A stretch of 64,000 bases of DNA, taken from assembly GCF_001971585.1 (NCBI RefSeq), contig NZ_CP019323.1:1292053-1356052 (forward strand). The letters are read 5' to 3'. This DNA comes from Companilactobacillus allii (GTDB taxonomy: Bacteria; Bacillota; Bacilli; Lactobacillales; Lactobacillaceae). Under the pieces are notes generated by a model, which searched no databases, had not been told where the DNA came from, and saw only the letters and a program-made list of their open reading frames with translations. Both the position numbers and the translations under genes were made by a program. Positions 1 to 8,041 of this stretch are shown piece by piece (within the stretch, counting starts at the first letter, position 1; each line of letters begins with the position of its first letter).

Positions 1-87
1 TCCTTCTTCCCTCAAAGAATATGTAAGCCCTTACACGTAATTATTATAAACTTCTTAACTTTATCTTTAAAGATGATTTGGGATGCA

Positions 88-134
88 ACTAAAAAAAGTT
101 AGACAAAATGATTTTGTCTAACTTTTTTTTAGTG
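88..134. terminator. Bidirectional intrinsic terminator downstream of proS
   Basis: A near-perfect palindrome with arms of about 21 bp around a 3-nt loop (TGA at 109-111). It has A-rich and T-rich outer ends, so it can terminate from either side. It lies 20 bp after the proS stop. Bases 1-87 hold no gene that I can support. Confidence 0.85.
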
Positions 135-153
135 TACTTAATATTAAATCAGA

Positions 154-1593
154 TTAATATGCCCGAGCAATCCAAACTGTATATTTAGCAGGTTTACCAC
201 TGACAATATCAATCTTTTTTTCTATTGGTGGATTGAAGGGGATGTTTCTAGTCGTGAATCCAGTTTCTTCTTTTATTTTAGCCTCTGTCTCAGCTGTACC
301 ATCCCATCCGATTAAAATAAATCCAGGTGTATTATTTTCTTCTTTCTTTTTTTCAATATGTTTTTTAAGATCTTCTAGCGTATCGATATTATAATATTCG
401 TTTTCTTTATTGCGTTTGCGAGCTGATTCTAATAAACGTTTTTGCATTAATTTTAGTTGATTGGAAATATAATCTTCAATTTCTAGGATAGGTGTAGTTT
501 CTTTATCATTCAAATCACGCAATTTAATAGTTACTTGATTATTTTCAAGGTCTCTTGGTCCGAATTCAATACGAATAGGTACTCCTTTTGATTCCCAATC
601 ATTGAACTTGAAACCAGGTGAAGAATCAGAGTCGTCTAATTGTACCCTAATATTCTTATCCTTGAGTTTTTGCTCAATATTGTTCAATTGTTCTATAATT
701 TTAGGATTCTTTTGCCATGGGCCTACGGGAACTAATATAACTTGTGTTGGTGCAATTGCAGGGGGTAATACAAGTCCTTTTTCATCACCATGTTCCATTA
801 TCATTGCACCTATTAATCTGGTTGAACTTCCCCATGATGTTGTGAATACATATTTATGTTTGTTATCTTTATCAAGAAACTTAATATTAAATGATTTCGC
901 AAAATTATTACCTAAGTAATGTGAGGTACCGGCTTGAACTGCTTTACCATCTCTCATCATTGATTCAATAGAGTAAGTATCAACAGCTCCAGCAAAACGT
1001 TCTGAAGGAGTCTTTTGACCTTTATAAGCAGGTATGGCCAAAAAATTTTCGATTAAATCTGCATAGGCATCTAGAACATTCATAGTTCTATTACGAGCAT
1101 CCTCTTCACTTGCATGTGCAGTATGTCCTTCTTGCCATAAAAATTCAGATGTTCTTAGAAATGGGATAGTTTTTTTCTCCCAACGAAAGACGTTAGCCCA
1201 TTGATTAACCTCATATGGTAGATCACGATATGATTGGATCCAATCGCTGAAGGAAGAACCGATTATTGTTTCAGATGTTGGACGTAGTGCAAGTGGTTCC
1301 TCAAGCTTTTCATCACCGACTTGAGTTACCCAAGGTAATTCCGGAGCAAAGCCCTTAATATGGTCTGCTTCTTTTTCAAAGAAATGTTTAGGGATAAGTA
1401 GTGGGAAATAGGAGTTTCTAATTTTCTGTGTTTCTAGATACTTATTGAACTGCTTTTGAATTCTTTCCCATAGTTCATAACCATCTGGTTTAAAGATAAT
1501 ACATCCGCGAACTGGAGAGTATGACATAAGATCAGCATTTTGAATAGTTCTCAAATACCATTTTGAAAAATCTTCTTTTTGTAAGTTTGACAT
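154..1593 (-). CDS. proS: Prolyl-tRNA synthetase, short archaeal/eukaryotic-like type (ProS type 3)
   Basis: Predicted class II aminoacyl-tRNA synthetase that charges tRNA-Pro with proline in the cytoplasm. The 479-residue length and architecture match the archaeal/eukaryotic-like ProRS group. The usual bacterial ProRS is longer, about 570 residues with an inserted editing domain. Visible marks are the class II motif 2 region with RWEKKTIPFLRTSEFLWQEG (about residues 137-156), the RPTSET segment (about 103-108), a C-terminal anticodon-binding region, and a terminal aromatic residue (RAY end), as in this group. The ATG has an AGGAGG-type SD 8 nt upstream. A T-box leader precedes it, so expression should rise when uncharged tRNA-Pro accumulates. 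It lies divergent to the proline reductase operon, which would drain proline. Whether the genome also has a standard ProRS cannot be seen here. Confidence 0.93.
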   Translation of the reverse strand: MSNLQKEDFSKWYLRTIQNADLMSYSPVRGCIIFKPDGYELWERIQKQFNKYLETQKIRNSYFPLLIPKHFFEKEADHIKGFAPELPWVTQVGDEKLEEPLALRPTSETIIGSSFSDWIQSYRDLPYEVNQWANVFRWEKKTIPFLRTSEFLWQEGHTAHASEEDARNRTMNVLDAYADLIENFLAIPAYKGQKTPSERFAGAVDTYSIESMMRDGKAVQAGTSHYLGNNFAKSFNIKFLDKDNKHKYVFTTSWGSSTRLIGAMIMEHGDEKGLVLPPAIAPTQVILVPVGPWQKNPKIIEQLNNIEQKLKDKNIRVQLDDSDSSPGFKFNDWESKGVPIRIEFGPRDLENNQVTIKLRDLNDKETTPILEIEDYISNQLKLMQKRLLESARKRNKENEYYNIDTLEDLKKHIEKKKEENNTPGFILIGWDGTAETEAKIKEETGFTTRNIPFNPPIEKKIDIVSGKPAKYTVWIARAY

Positions 1594-1620
1594 TGTGCAA
1601 CCTCCTAATTTTTTGAAAAT

Positions 1621-1850
1621 AAAAAAACTGCCTCATCCATAAAAGGACGAAACAGTTTTCCGTGGTACCACCTTAATTAATCTTAATATAAAGATTCACT
1701 CAAATCGATAACGCTGAAACGCGTACCATCATTGCAATGGTAAAAATCATCTAGTAGGTTCGTAATTGATGTCAATACTTGTATTTCAGCTAACAACAAG
1801 TTCTCTGCAATTGATCAGATTACTATTAATCCAGATGTATATTCTCAAGG
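1621..1850 (-). promoter_or_regulatory. T-box leader of proS, proline specifier
   Basis: Read on the minus strand, the leader contains the T-box/antiterminator core AAGGTGGTACCACGG (about 1660-1674). This is followed by a competing terminator hairpin (AAACTG...CAGTTTTTTT, about 1621-1657) and preceded by a long stem I region. A CCU proline codon lies in a GAACCUACU context at 1756-1758 and is the likely specifier. The leader ends about 30 nt before the proS ATG. The specifier choice is inferred from context, not from folding. Confidence 0.9.
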
Positions 1851-1852
1851 GT

Positions 1853-1881
1853 ATAATATAAAGAATTTAATATTTTGTCAA
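1853..1881 (-). promoter_or_regulatory. Sigma-70 type promoter of the proS T-box transcript
   Basis: On the minus strand, TTGACA (1881-1876) and TATTAT (1858-1853) are separated by 17 bp, just upstream of the T-box leader. Confidence 0.75.
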
Positions 1882-1930
1882 GGTATTAATTATGGAAAAT
1901 TTTGTTATTTAGTTTAACAATTTCATTCAC

Positions 1931-1968
1931 AAAAAGAGACTATATCAAGTACTTCTGACATAGTCCCT
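1931..1968 (-). terminator. Terminator downstream of tRNA-Sec
   Basis: An 11-bp imperfect stem (GGACTATGTCA/TGATATAGTCT on the minus strand) is followed by a U-rich run. It lies about 50 nt after the 3' end of the selenocysteine tRNA. Confidence 0.75.
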
Positions 1969-2018
1969 TCTTTAATTTTTAGTTTTGAATTGTTTTTAAC
2001 AATTCAAATTTATATACT

Positions 2019-2115
2019 TGGCGGGAATGTGTGGGAATCGAACCCACCTAAGAAGCTATTAACCCCTCATGCTAGTTTTGAAGACTAGAAGGAACACCAG
2101 AACCTATCCACTCCC
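2019..2115 (-). tRNA. selC: Selenocysteine tRNA, anticodon UCA
   Basis: On the minus strand the sequence begins GGGAGUG and ends CAUUCCCGCCA, with CCA encoded. The anticodon arm CUAGU-CUUCAAA-ACUAG exposes UCA, which reads UGA. A T arm GUGGG-UUCGAUU-CCCAC and a long variable region are present, and the 97-nt length is typical of tRNA-Sec and too long for most other tRNAs. It supplies Sec for the UGA codons in prdC and prdB, with SelA and SelB encoded in the facing operon. A plausible promoter (TTGACT, 16 bp, TAACAT) lies just upstream at 2124-2151 and places transcription start within a few bases of the tRNA 5' end. Confidence 0.95.
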
Positions 2116-2123
2116 AATAAATA

Positions 2124-2151
2124 ATGTTATCACAAAGATGGAGTAAGTCAA
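2124..2151 (-). promoter_or_regulatory. Probable promoter of tRNA-Sec
   Basis: On the minus strand TTGACT (2151-2146) and TAACAT (2129-2124) are separated by 16 bp. The predicted start falls about 2 nt before the tRNA 5' end. The remaining AT-rich stretch to 2366 must hold the prd promoter, but I could not pick a convincing sigma-70 or sigma-54 site there. Confidence 0.45.
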
Positions 2152-2366
2152 TGATATATTGTGACCATTATAAGACATTTTTATTTGTATATAGTGAATC
2201 ACTTTAAAAAAGATTCCTGGTATGAAAGCAATAAAAACGATTGCAAAAAAAAAATGATATTTTTTTGTGAAATCTTAAAAATTAGTAAAAAAAGCTTTGC
2301 AATTGTGATACCATGAACTTGCGAGTAGAAAAATGATTCGCTATTTCATTGAAAGGGGGTGAAATG

Positions 2367-3668
2367 ATGGAAAAAGTCACATATTTACTAAAACAGCATG
2401 TTGGTAAACCAGACTTACCTATTGTCGAGGTTGGTCAGCATGTTCTTAGAGGAGAGCTCATTGCAGAGCCAAATGGTTTGGGAGCAAATATTCACAGTAG
2501 TCTAACAGGTATCATTACTGATATTGAAGACGATCGAATTATTATGGATCCTGATGAAGAACAAGACATGGAAGACTTTGTAAAGATACCTGATTCAGAT
2601 GATTATTTAACAGATATCGCTAACGCAGGAGTTGTCGGTGCCGGTGGTGCTGGATTTCCTACAGCTGTAAAACTCTCGAGCAAAATTTCTGGAGGATACT
2701 TTATAGTTAATGCTGCTGAATGTGAACCTTTGCTTGCTCACAATACATTGCAAGAAGAGAAGTATGCAGGTCAAGTAGTTAGAGGCATGAAGTATCTAAT
2801 GGAAATTACAGATGCCAAAGAGGGATATATTGCAGTTAAGAAAATTCATCACGCTGCTGTTCTTGCACTTGGTAAGGCATGTAAAAACGAACCTAATATT
2901 AACGTAAAATTTCTTACAAATATGTATCCAGCTGGAGATGAACGTGTTGTTGTTCGTCAATTACTAGATGTTATTTTGAAACCTGGTGAATTGCCAAGTA
3001 AAGCTAATGCGGTTGTGCAAAACGTTGAAACAGTTAAACGTGTTGCTGAAGCAATCGAATTAAGAAAGCCATTTATCGATAAGGATATTACCCTTGATGG
3101 TCGTATTAAAGAAATATCGACTGTTTTTGAAAATATTCCTATTGGTTTATCTGCAAAACACTTTATTGATGCATCTGGTGGATACGTTAATCCACATGGT
3201 GACATTACAGTTGGTGGTCCATTTACTGGTCATACTGGTGATGAATCAACACCAGTTACTAAAACAACTGGTGGATTTATTGTAGCAATGCCATATCCAG
3301 TGGTACATAAAAAATTCGGAATTTTAGAGTGTGAGTGTGGTGGTCAAGAACCACGTCTTCGAGAAATAGTTGATAAGATGGGTGGAGAAGTAGTTTCTTT
3401 CCGCCGTTGCAAACGTATGGTTTTAGTAAATGGAAGATATCGGTGTAATCTACCCGGGATTTGTCCTGGGCAAGCTGATGCAGTTCTTGGAATGAAAAAA
3501 GAAGGCGCTGAAACAATATTGACTGGAACATGTCAAGATTGAACAAATACCGTTACAGGTATAGCTCCTCGTGTAGGAGTTTCAGTTTATCATTCAACAG
3601 ATCACGTTTTAAGAGCAGCAGGCCATAGACTATACCGAAAACTTCCAGATAGTTTTCAATCTAGATAA
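2367..3668 (+). CDS. prdC: Selenoprotein PrdC, RnfC-like electron carrier for proline reductase (UGA = Sec392)
   Basis: PrdC is the RnfC-like protein thought to pass electrons from NADH to D-proline reductase. The N-terminal part resembles the RnfC barrel-sandwich hybrid region. The nucleotide-binding-like glycine motif GAGGAGFPTAVKL follows at about residues 90-102. Near the C-terminus the frame reads TGTCQD, then UGA at 3540-3542, then 41 further sense codons to TAA at 3666-3668. The UGA is almost certainly Sec: prd context, tRNA-Sec and selAB are nearby, and the extension carries on as ordinary protein. A hairpin lies 4 nt after the UGA. The start is ATG 2367 (or 2364), served by the very strong SD AAAGGGGGTGA. 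A conventional annotation would stop at 3542 and lose the C-terminus. First gene of the operon. Confidence 0.92.
3547..3562 (+). promoter_or_regulatory. Candidate bacterial SECIS hairpin of prdC
   Basis: Stem ATACC/GGTAT around loop GTTACA begins 4 nt after the UGA. A second stem CTCCT/AGGAG follows at 3565-3579. Position and small apical loop fit a bacterial SECIS element read by SelB. Its activity is inferred. Confidence 0.55.
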
Positions 3669-3690
3669 CTTTCAAGGGAGGTAAGATGGT

Positions 3691-5631
3691 ATGTCTATAA
3701 CTAAAGAAACAGCAATGGATCATGCAAAGGATCCAGCAGTCTTATGTTGCAGAGCAGAAGGCGGAATTACAATTGAAGCACCAAATTTGGAGGATCCTTC
3801 ACTATTTGATGATTATGTGGATTCTGGTCTTTTGGAACTACCTGATGATGTTTTAAGAATTGAACAGGTTCTTGGAGCAACATTGAAGGTAACAACAGAT
3901 GCGTTAATTCCTTTGACACCAGCTAATGTTGATAACATTCAAGGTACAAATGATGATGCAGAGGATGATACATCTAATGAAACAGAGGAAGTATCATCTG
4001 AAGAACCTGCAGCTTCAAGCGTTGATCAAACAGCAACTGCAACACCGGTTGCGTCAGCAGTACAAACAGTAAGTGGTTCAAATGGTTCTATTAAAATTGA
4101 TATTGCGGAAGGTAAAGGTATTCACCTTGAAGTCCCTATATCAGGAATTGCAACCAGTCAAGTAAATCCAATAGCACCTACAGTTGATAAAACTCAAGAT
4201 GTCTCAGTGGATAATACAACATCAAATAATGACGTTTCATCAGATGATGAAACAGTTGAAACAAAAGTGGTTCGTGAATTAAAACGTGACCATTTTAAAA
4301 TTGAAACAGTTAAGTTTGGTGATAAGACAGAAATTGACGGTACAACTCTTACAATTAGAACACCAGAAGAACTTTGTAAAGATGCTGTCGCAACAGAAGA
4401 TCTTGTAAAAGATATGACTTTAGAAATCATTACACCTGACAAGTATGATGAATATAGTGAAACAGTCATGGATGTTCAACCAATAGCATGTAAGTCTGAC
4501 GGAGAAATTGGTTCAGGCGTAACGCGTGTGTTGGATGGAGTAGTGTTCATGCTAACCGGTACTGATGAAAATGGAGTTCAGATTGGTGAATTCGGATCAT
4601 CAGAAGGTGAATTAGATAAGAATATTCTTTGGGGTCGTCCAGGTTCTCCAGATAAAGGAGATATCTTGATTAAGGCTCAGGTAACAATTGAAGCTGGTCG
4701 TAACATGGAACGTGTTGGACCATTGAGCTCTCACAAAGCAGCTGACGTTATTACAGAAGAAATTAGAAAAGCACTAAAAAAGGTTGATAGTGGTTTAATT
4801 GACCATTCAGAAACACTTCAACAAAAACGTCATCCAAATCAAAAACGTGTCGTTATTGTTAAAGAAATCATGGGACAAGGTGCCATGCATGATAATTTAA
4901 TTATGCCTATTGAACCAGTGGGTACACTTGGTGCAAAGCCTAATGTAGATCTTGGTAATCTTCCCGTTGTTTTATCTCCACTAGAAGTTCTTGATGGTGG
5001 TATTCATGCCCTAACATGTATTGGACCAGCATCAAAAGAAACTTCTCGTCATTATTGGCGTGAACCAATGGTTACAGAAGCCATGAATGATGAAGACATT
5101 GATTTAGTTGGTGTTGTATTCGTCGGATCACCACAAGCAAATACTGAAAAATTCTATGTTTCTAAGAGACTTGGAATGTTAGTAGAAACTATGGGTATCG
5201 ATGGAGCAATCGTAACAACTGAAGGATTCGGTAATAACCATATTGATTTTGCATCGCACATTGAAGAAATTGGTAAACGTGGTGTCCCAGTTGTTGGTAT
5301 GTCATATTGTGCTGTTCAAGGTGCCTTAGTTGTTGGTAACAAATATATGGATGCAATGGTTGATAATAACAAATCTGCTCAAGGTATTGAAAATGAAATT
5401 TTGGAAAATAATACTTTATGTCCAGAGGATGCTACTAGAGCACTTGCAATGTTGGAAACTAAGATGGCCGGTGGAAAAATTGAAAAGGCTGAACGTAAAT
5501 GGAATCCAAATGTTAAAGAATCCAATATTAGTGTTATAGAAAAACATGATAATCGTAAAATTGAAATGGCTGAGAATGAACAATCAATGCCTAAGAGTAA
5601 AAAGAGAATAGAAATTTACGAAAAGGAATAA
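3691..5631 (+). CDS. prdA: D-proline reductase proprotein PrdA (pyruvoyl precursor)
   Basis: Precursor of the two non-seleno subunits of D-proline reductase, which cleaves D-proline to 5-aminovalerate. In characterised enzymes the proprotein self-cleaves at a cysteine that becomes the pyruvoyl cofactor, giving roughly 45 and 23 kDa chains. Here the sequence HALT|CIGPASKETS puts the likely site at Thr442/Cys443. That gives a 204-residue C-terminal chain, the expected size. Residues 1-75 are a conserved N-terminal part. Residues about 85-190 form an acidic Ser/Thr/Val-rich linker surrounding a short ordered stretch. Residues about 200-442 match PrdD and 443 onward match PrdE. Length 646. The start ATG has GGGAGG 9 nt upstream. 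It lies 22 bp after prdC. Confidence 0.93.
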   Translation: MSITKETAMDHAKDPAVLCCRAEGGITIEAPNLEDPSLFDDYVDSGLLELPDDVLRIEQVLGATLKVTTDALIPLTPANVDNIQGTNDDAEDDTSNETEEVSSEEPAASSVDQTATATPVASAVQTVSGSNGSIKIDIAEGKGIHLEVPISGIATSQVNPIAPTVDKTQDVSVDNTTSNNDVSSDDETVETKVVRELKRDHFKIETVKFGDKTEIDGTTLTIRTPEELCKDAVATEDLVKDMTLEIITPDKYDEYSETVMDVQPIACKSDGEIGSGVTRVLDGVVFMLTGTDENGVQIGEFGSSEGELDKNILWGRPGSPDKGDILIKAQVTIEAGRNMERVGPLSSHKAADVITEEIRKALKKVDSGLIDHSETLQQKRHPNQKRVVIVKEIMGQGAMHDNLIMPIEPVGTLGAKPNVDLGNLPVVLSPLEVLDGGIHALTCIGPASKETSRHYWREPMVTEAMNDEDIDLVGVVFVGSPQANTEKFYVSKRLGMLVETMGIDGAIVTTEGFGNNHIDFASHIEEIGKRGVPVVGMSYCAVQGALVVGNKYMDAMVDNNKSAQGIENEILENNTLCPEDATRALAMLETKMAGGKIEKAERKWNPNVKESNISVIEKHDNRKIEMAENEQSMPKSKKRIEIYEKE

Positions 5632-5658
5632 TTATCAAGAAAGTAAGGTTTAGTAGAT

Positions 5659-5961
5659 ATGGACAATTTTGACAAGCTAAATTATGCATCAACTGAAACT
5701 CTCTACGAAGGCATTATTACTGAAGTCACAGATGCTGGAGTATCTATTGATTTGAAAGGTAGATTAGGTGAACTTAAAATACCTAAGAGAATGTTAATTT
5801 GTGAACATGAACCACAGGTTGGTCATGAGGTTGGTTTTCTAATGTCTTATCCAGAAGTCCTATCTGAAGAGCCTAATGAAAAATACGTTAAGGCTATTGC
5901 CGACTATAAGAAGCATCAAGCCGAAATTAAAAAGCGTACCAAAGAAAGGCAGGAAGAATAA
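5659..5961 (+). CDS. Small S1-like protein of the proline reductase operon (CBO2463/CBO2479-like)
   Basis: A 100-residue protein. Residues about 13-65 (ending near MSYPEVL) look like a small beta-barrel of the S1/OB kind (YEGIITEVTDAGVSIDLKGR), followed by a charged Lys/Glu-rich helix at the C-terminus. A small gene at this position between prdA and prdB is a known feature of clostridial prd operons. I place it in that family from position and appearance, not from a search. Its stop overlaps the prdB start (TAATG), so the two are translationally coupled. Its role is unknown; assisting expression or assembly of the selenoprotein next door is only a guess. Confidence 0.75.
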   Translation: MDNFDKLNYASTETLYEGIITEVTDAGVSIDLKGRLGELKIPKRMLICEHEPQVGHEVGFLMSYPEVLSEEPNEKYVKAIADYKKHQAEIKKRTKERQEE

Positions 5962-6686
5962 TGGTATTAAAAAAATATGATGGCCTACAGTCCGAAATAT
6001 TTGTTCCAATTACTCCTAAACCTGTTTGGGCACCTGTAACTAAAGATTTAAAAGATATGAATATTGCAATTGCCACTGCAGCAGGTGTTCATTTAAAAAC
6101 AGATAAGAGATTTAATTTAGCAGGAGATACAACATTCCGTGAAATTCCTTGGGATGCCAAAGATGATGAATTAATGGTATCTCATGGTGGATATGATAAT
6201 AGTGATGTTAATAAAGATATTAACTGTATGTTTCCTTTATCAAGACTACGTGAAATAGCTGATACAGGTTACATCAAAGGTGTTGCCCCCGTTGAATATG
6301 GATTCATGGGTGGAGGTGGAGATCAAGAGGTCTTCACTAATGAAACTGGTCCAATTATTGCTCAAAAACTAAAGGATGAACATGTTGACGGCGTCATCAT
6401 GACAGCTGGTTGAGGAACTTGTCATAGAACTGCCGTGATCGTGCAGAGAGCAATCGAATCCATTGGGATTCCAACAATTTTAATAGCAGCTTTACCTCCC
6501 GTAGTTCGTCAAAGTGGTTCACCTAGAGCCGTTGCCCCTCGTGTACCAATGGGAGCAAATGCTGGAGAACCGCATAATATCGAAATGCAGACTGGAATAG
6601 TTAGAGATACATTGAAGCAACTGGTTGAAATACCATCAGCTGGTAAGATTGTACCTTTACCATATGAATATATAGCTAAGGTTTAA
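5961..6686 (+). CDS. prdB: D-proline reductase selenoprotein subunit PrdB (UGA = Sec151)
   Basis: Catalytic selenoprotein subunit of D-proline reductase; its selenol attacks the alpha carbon of D-proline held by the PrdA pyruvoyl group. The frame runs from ATG 5961 through UGA at 6411-6413 to TAA at 6684-6686, giving 241 residues with Sec at 151. Around the UGA the protein reads VIMTAG-U-GTCHRTAVIV, a Sec-x-x-Cys arrangement typical of the family. The glycine-rich YGFMGGGGDQE lies about 40 residues before it. Without recoding, the gene would be called as two fragments, 5961-6413 and a GTG-start piece at 6435-6686. It is coupled to the upstream small gene by a 1-nt overlap. Confidence 0.94.
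6430..6446 (+). promoter_or_regulatory. Weak candidate SECIS hairpin of prdB
   Basis: Stem CTGC/GCAG with a 9-nt loop lies 16 nt after the Sec UGA. The spacing fits a bacterial SECIS, but only 4 bp are clear, so this needs folding to support it. Confidence 0.35.
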
Positions 6687-6748
6687 TTTAGCTACACAAA
6701 AGGAGGGTTTAACAACTCTTCTTTTGTTGTTTATAAGGAGCTATTAAT

Positions 6749-7489
6749 ATGAAAAAAAACGTATTAAATATAAAAGCGTTTTCCATTCAATCAGTAAGAA
6801 TTGGTTCCGATTATCATTTGACTAGTAATAGTTTGGAGATTCCTGACCATCCGTTGGATAAAATTGATGATCGATTAAAATTATTCGATGTTAGATTGGT
6901 AGATCCTAATGATTGTCATTTTAGGATTAATACAATTATGGACGTTATTCCAATCTCTACGAAAGTATTGGGAGAAATTGGAAGTGGATTATCACATACG
7001 CTGACCGGTGTAAGTGTAATTCTAACAGGTGCAGATGAGACTGGAATTCAACTTCATGAATTTGGATCATCCGAAGGATATCTGGATGAAAAAATAAAAT
7101 TTGATCAAGATGGAACACCAAGTTCTGATGATGTGGTTATTTTATTAAATGTTGTATTAAAGAAAGATTTTGAATTCAATCGTGAAACTAGCGAAATGGT
7201 GTTTAAAGTAGCAGATAACTTTATTCAGCCAATCAGAGATCAATTAAAAATGATCAGTGGTAGAGAGGCTAGCGAAGATTTTGAATATGTCGATAATTCA
7301 AATCCCAATAAGCCTAAAGTGGCAATTGTAAAAGAGGTTGCTGGACAGGGCGCAATGTATGACAATATTTTGTTTGCTAAGGAACCGAGTGGTATGGAGA
7401 AAGGAATTTCTATTATTGATATGGACAATATGCCTGTTTTACTTACAGCTAATGAATATCGAGATGGGGCTATAAGGGCATTAGTTTGA
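6749..7489 (+). CDS. prdD: PrdD, homologue of the PrdA central region
   Basis: A 246-residue paralogue of PrdA residues about 200-442. Shared blocks include MDV.PI..K..GEIGSG, LTG.DE.G.Q..EFGSSEG, VKE..GQGAM.DN and the ending DG.I.AL. It stops with UGA exactly where PrdA carries the pyruvoyl cysteine, so it has no cleavage site of its own. In clostridial prd operons PrdD is an accessory protein related to the PrdA proprotein. Its function is not settled; a role in forming the PrdA pyruvoyl group is possible. The start ATG has SD AAGGAG 8 nt upstream. The 62-bp gap before it holds a CAAAAG/CTTTTG hairpin (about 6697-6726) that could modulate readthrough. Confidence 0.85.
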   Translation: MKKNVLNIKAFSIQSVRIGSDYHLTSNSLEIPDHPLDKIDDRLKLFDVRLVDPNDCHFRINTIMDVIPISTKVLGEIGSGLSHTLTGVSVILTGADETGIQLHEFGSSEGYLDEKIKFDQDGTPSSDDVVILLNVVLKKDFEFNRETSEMVFKVADNFIQPIRDQLKMISGREASEDFEYVDNSNPNKPKVAIVKEVAGQGAMYDNILFAKEPSGMEKGISIIDMDNMPVLLTANEYRDGAIRALV

Positions 7490-7543
7490 AAATCAATTAA
7501 GAATCTTTTCCTATATTGCAAAAATGTTAGGAGGTAATTAGTA

Positions 7544-8023
7544 ATGGGAATTGGACCATCTACTAAAGAAACCACACTACACCATTTTCAGGATCCACTA
7601 GTAAGAACTGTTGCCAATGATCCTGATATAGATTTTCAAGGAGTACTAGTAGTAGGAACTCCACAAGATAATTATTTAAAAAATTTGGTTGGTAAAAGAT
7701 GTGCAATTTGGTTAGAGGCCATGAGAACCAACGGAGTAATACTTTCAGCCGATGGTTGGGGTAACTCTGACGTGGATTTCATGAATACCATGACTGAGAT
7801 TGGTGATAGAGGCATAAGTGTTGTAGGTCTTAAATTTATTGGTAAACAGGCTGGTTTTGTTGTTGAAAATGAATATACAAAATTTGTTTTAGATATTAAT
7901 AAATCTAGTGAAGGAATAGAAACAGAAGTGGTTGGTGAGAATAATTTGAATGAAAAGGATTCTCACAAGGCGCTAGGTTTGTTAAAGCTCAAAATGAGGC
8001 ATGATAATCAACAAGTACATTAA
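7544..8023 (+). CDS. prdE: PrdE, homologue of the PrdA C-terminal (pyruvoyl) chain
   Basis: A 159-residue paralogue of the PrdA C-terminal chain. Its start MGIGPSTKETT lines up with CIGPASKETS just after the PrdA cleavage site. Further matches are the VVGTPQ, GDRGISVVG and IETEV...N regions. It therefore begins right where PrdD ends, so prdD and prdE together recreate a PrdA split at the autoproteolysis point. It lacks the residue that would become pyruvoyl, so it is unlikely to be catalytic. SD AGGAGG lies 9 nt before the ATG. Function unproven. Confidence 0.85.
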   Translation: MGIGPSTKETTLHHFQDPLVRTVANDPDIDFQGVLVVGTPQDNYLKNLVGKRCAIWLEAMRTNGVILSADGWGNSDVDFMNTMTEIGDRGISVVGLKFIGKQAGFVVENEYTKFVLDINKSSEGIETEVVGENNLNEKDSHKALGLLKLKMRHDNQQVH

Positions 8024-8041
8024 ATCTAAGGGGAAAATATT

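Noticed and set aside
602-919. 105-codon plus-strand frame opposite proS
   Set aside because: It is a shadow of the proS coding strand, lacks an SD and has an implausible hydrophobic composition.
2160-2366. Sigma-54 promoter in front of prdC, suggested by rpoN in the window and PrdR control in Clostridia
   Set aside because: No GG-N10-GC match was found; CTGGTATGAAAGCAA has the wrong spacing. No PrdR-like activator gene is present in the window.
4460-4530. PIACKSDGEIGSG in PrdA as an alternative pyruvoyl cleavage site
   Set aside because: PrdD has PISTK at the equivalent place, so the Cys is not conserved. Cleavage there would give chains of the wrong size. The T442/C443 site fits the known 23-kDa chain.
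6697-6745. Terminator between prdB and prdD
   Set aside because: The CAAAAG/CTTTTG stem is short, interrupted and without a good U run. At most it attenuates; the operon probably continues.
7487-7535. UGA at the end of prdD as a third selenocysteine codon
   Set aside because: The UGA aligns with the PrdA cysteine, but the reading beyond it (16 codons to TAA) does not resemble PrdA. No clear SECIS follows, and prdE has its own strong SD and start. It is a real stop.
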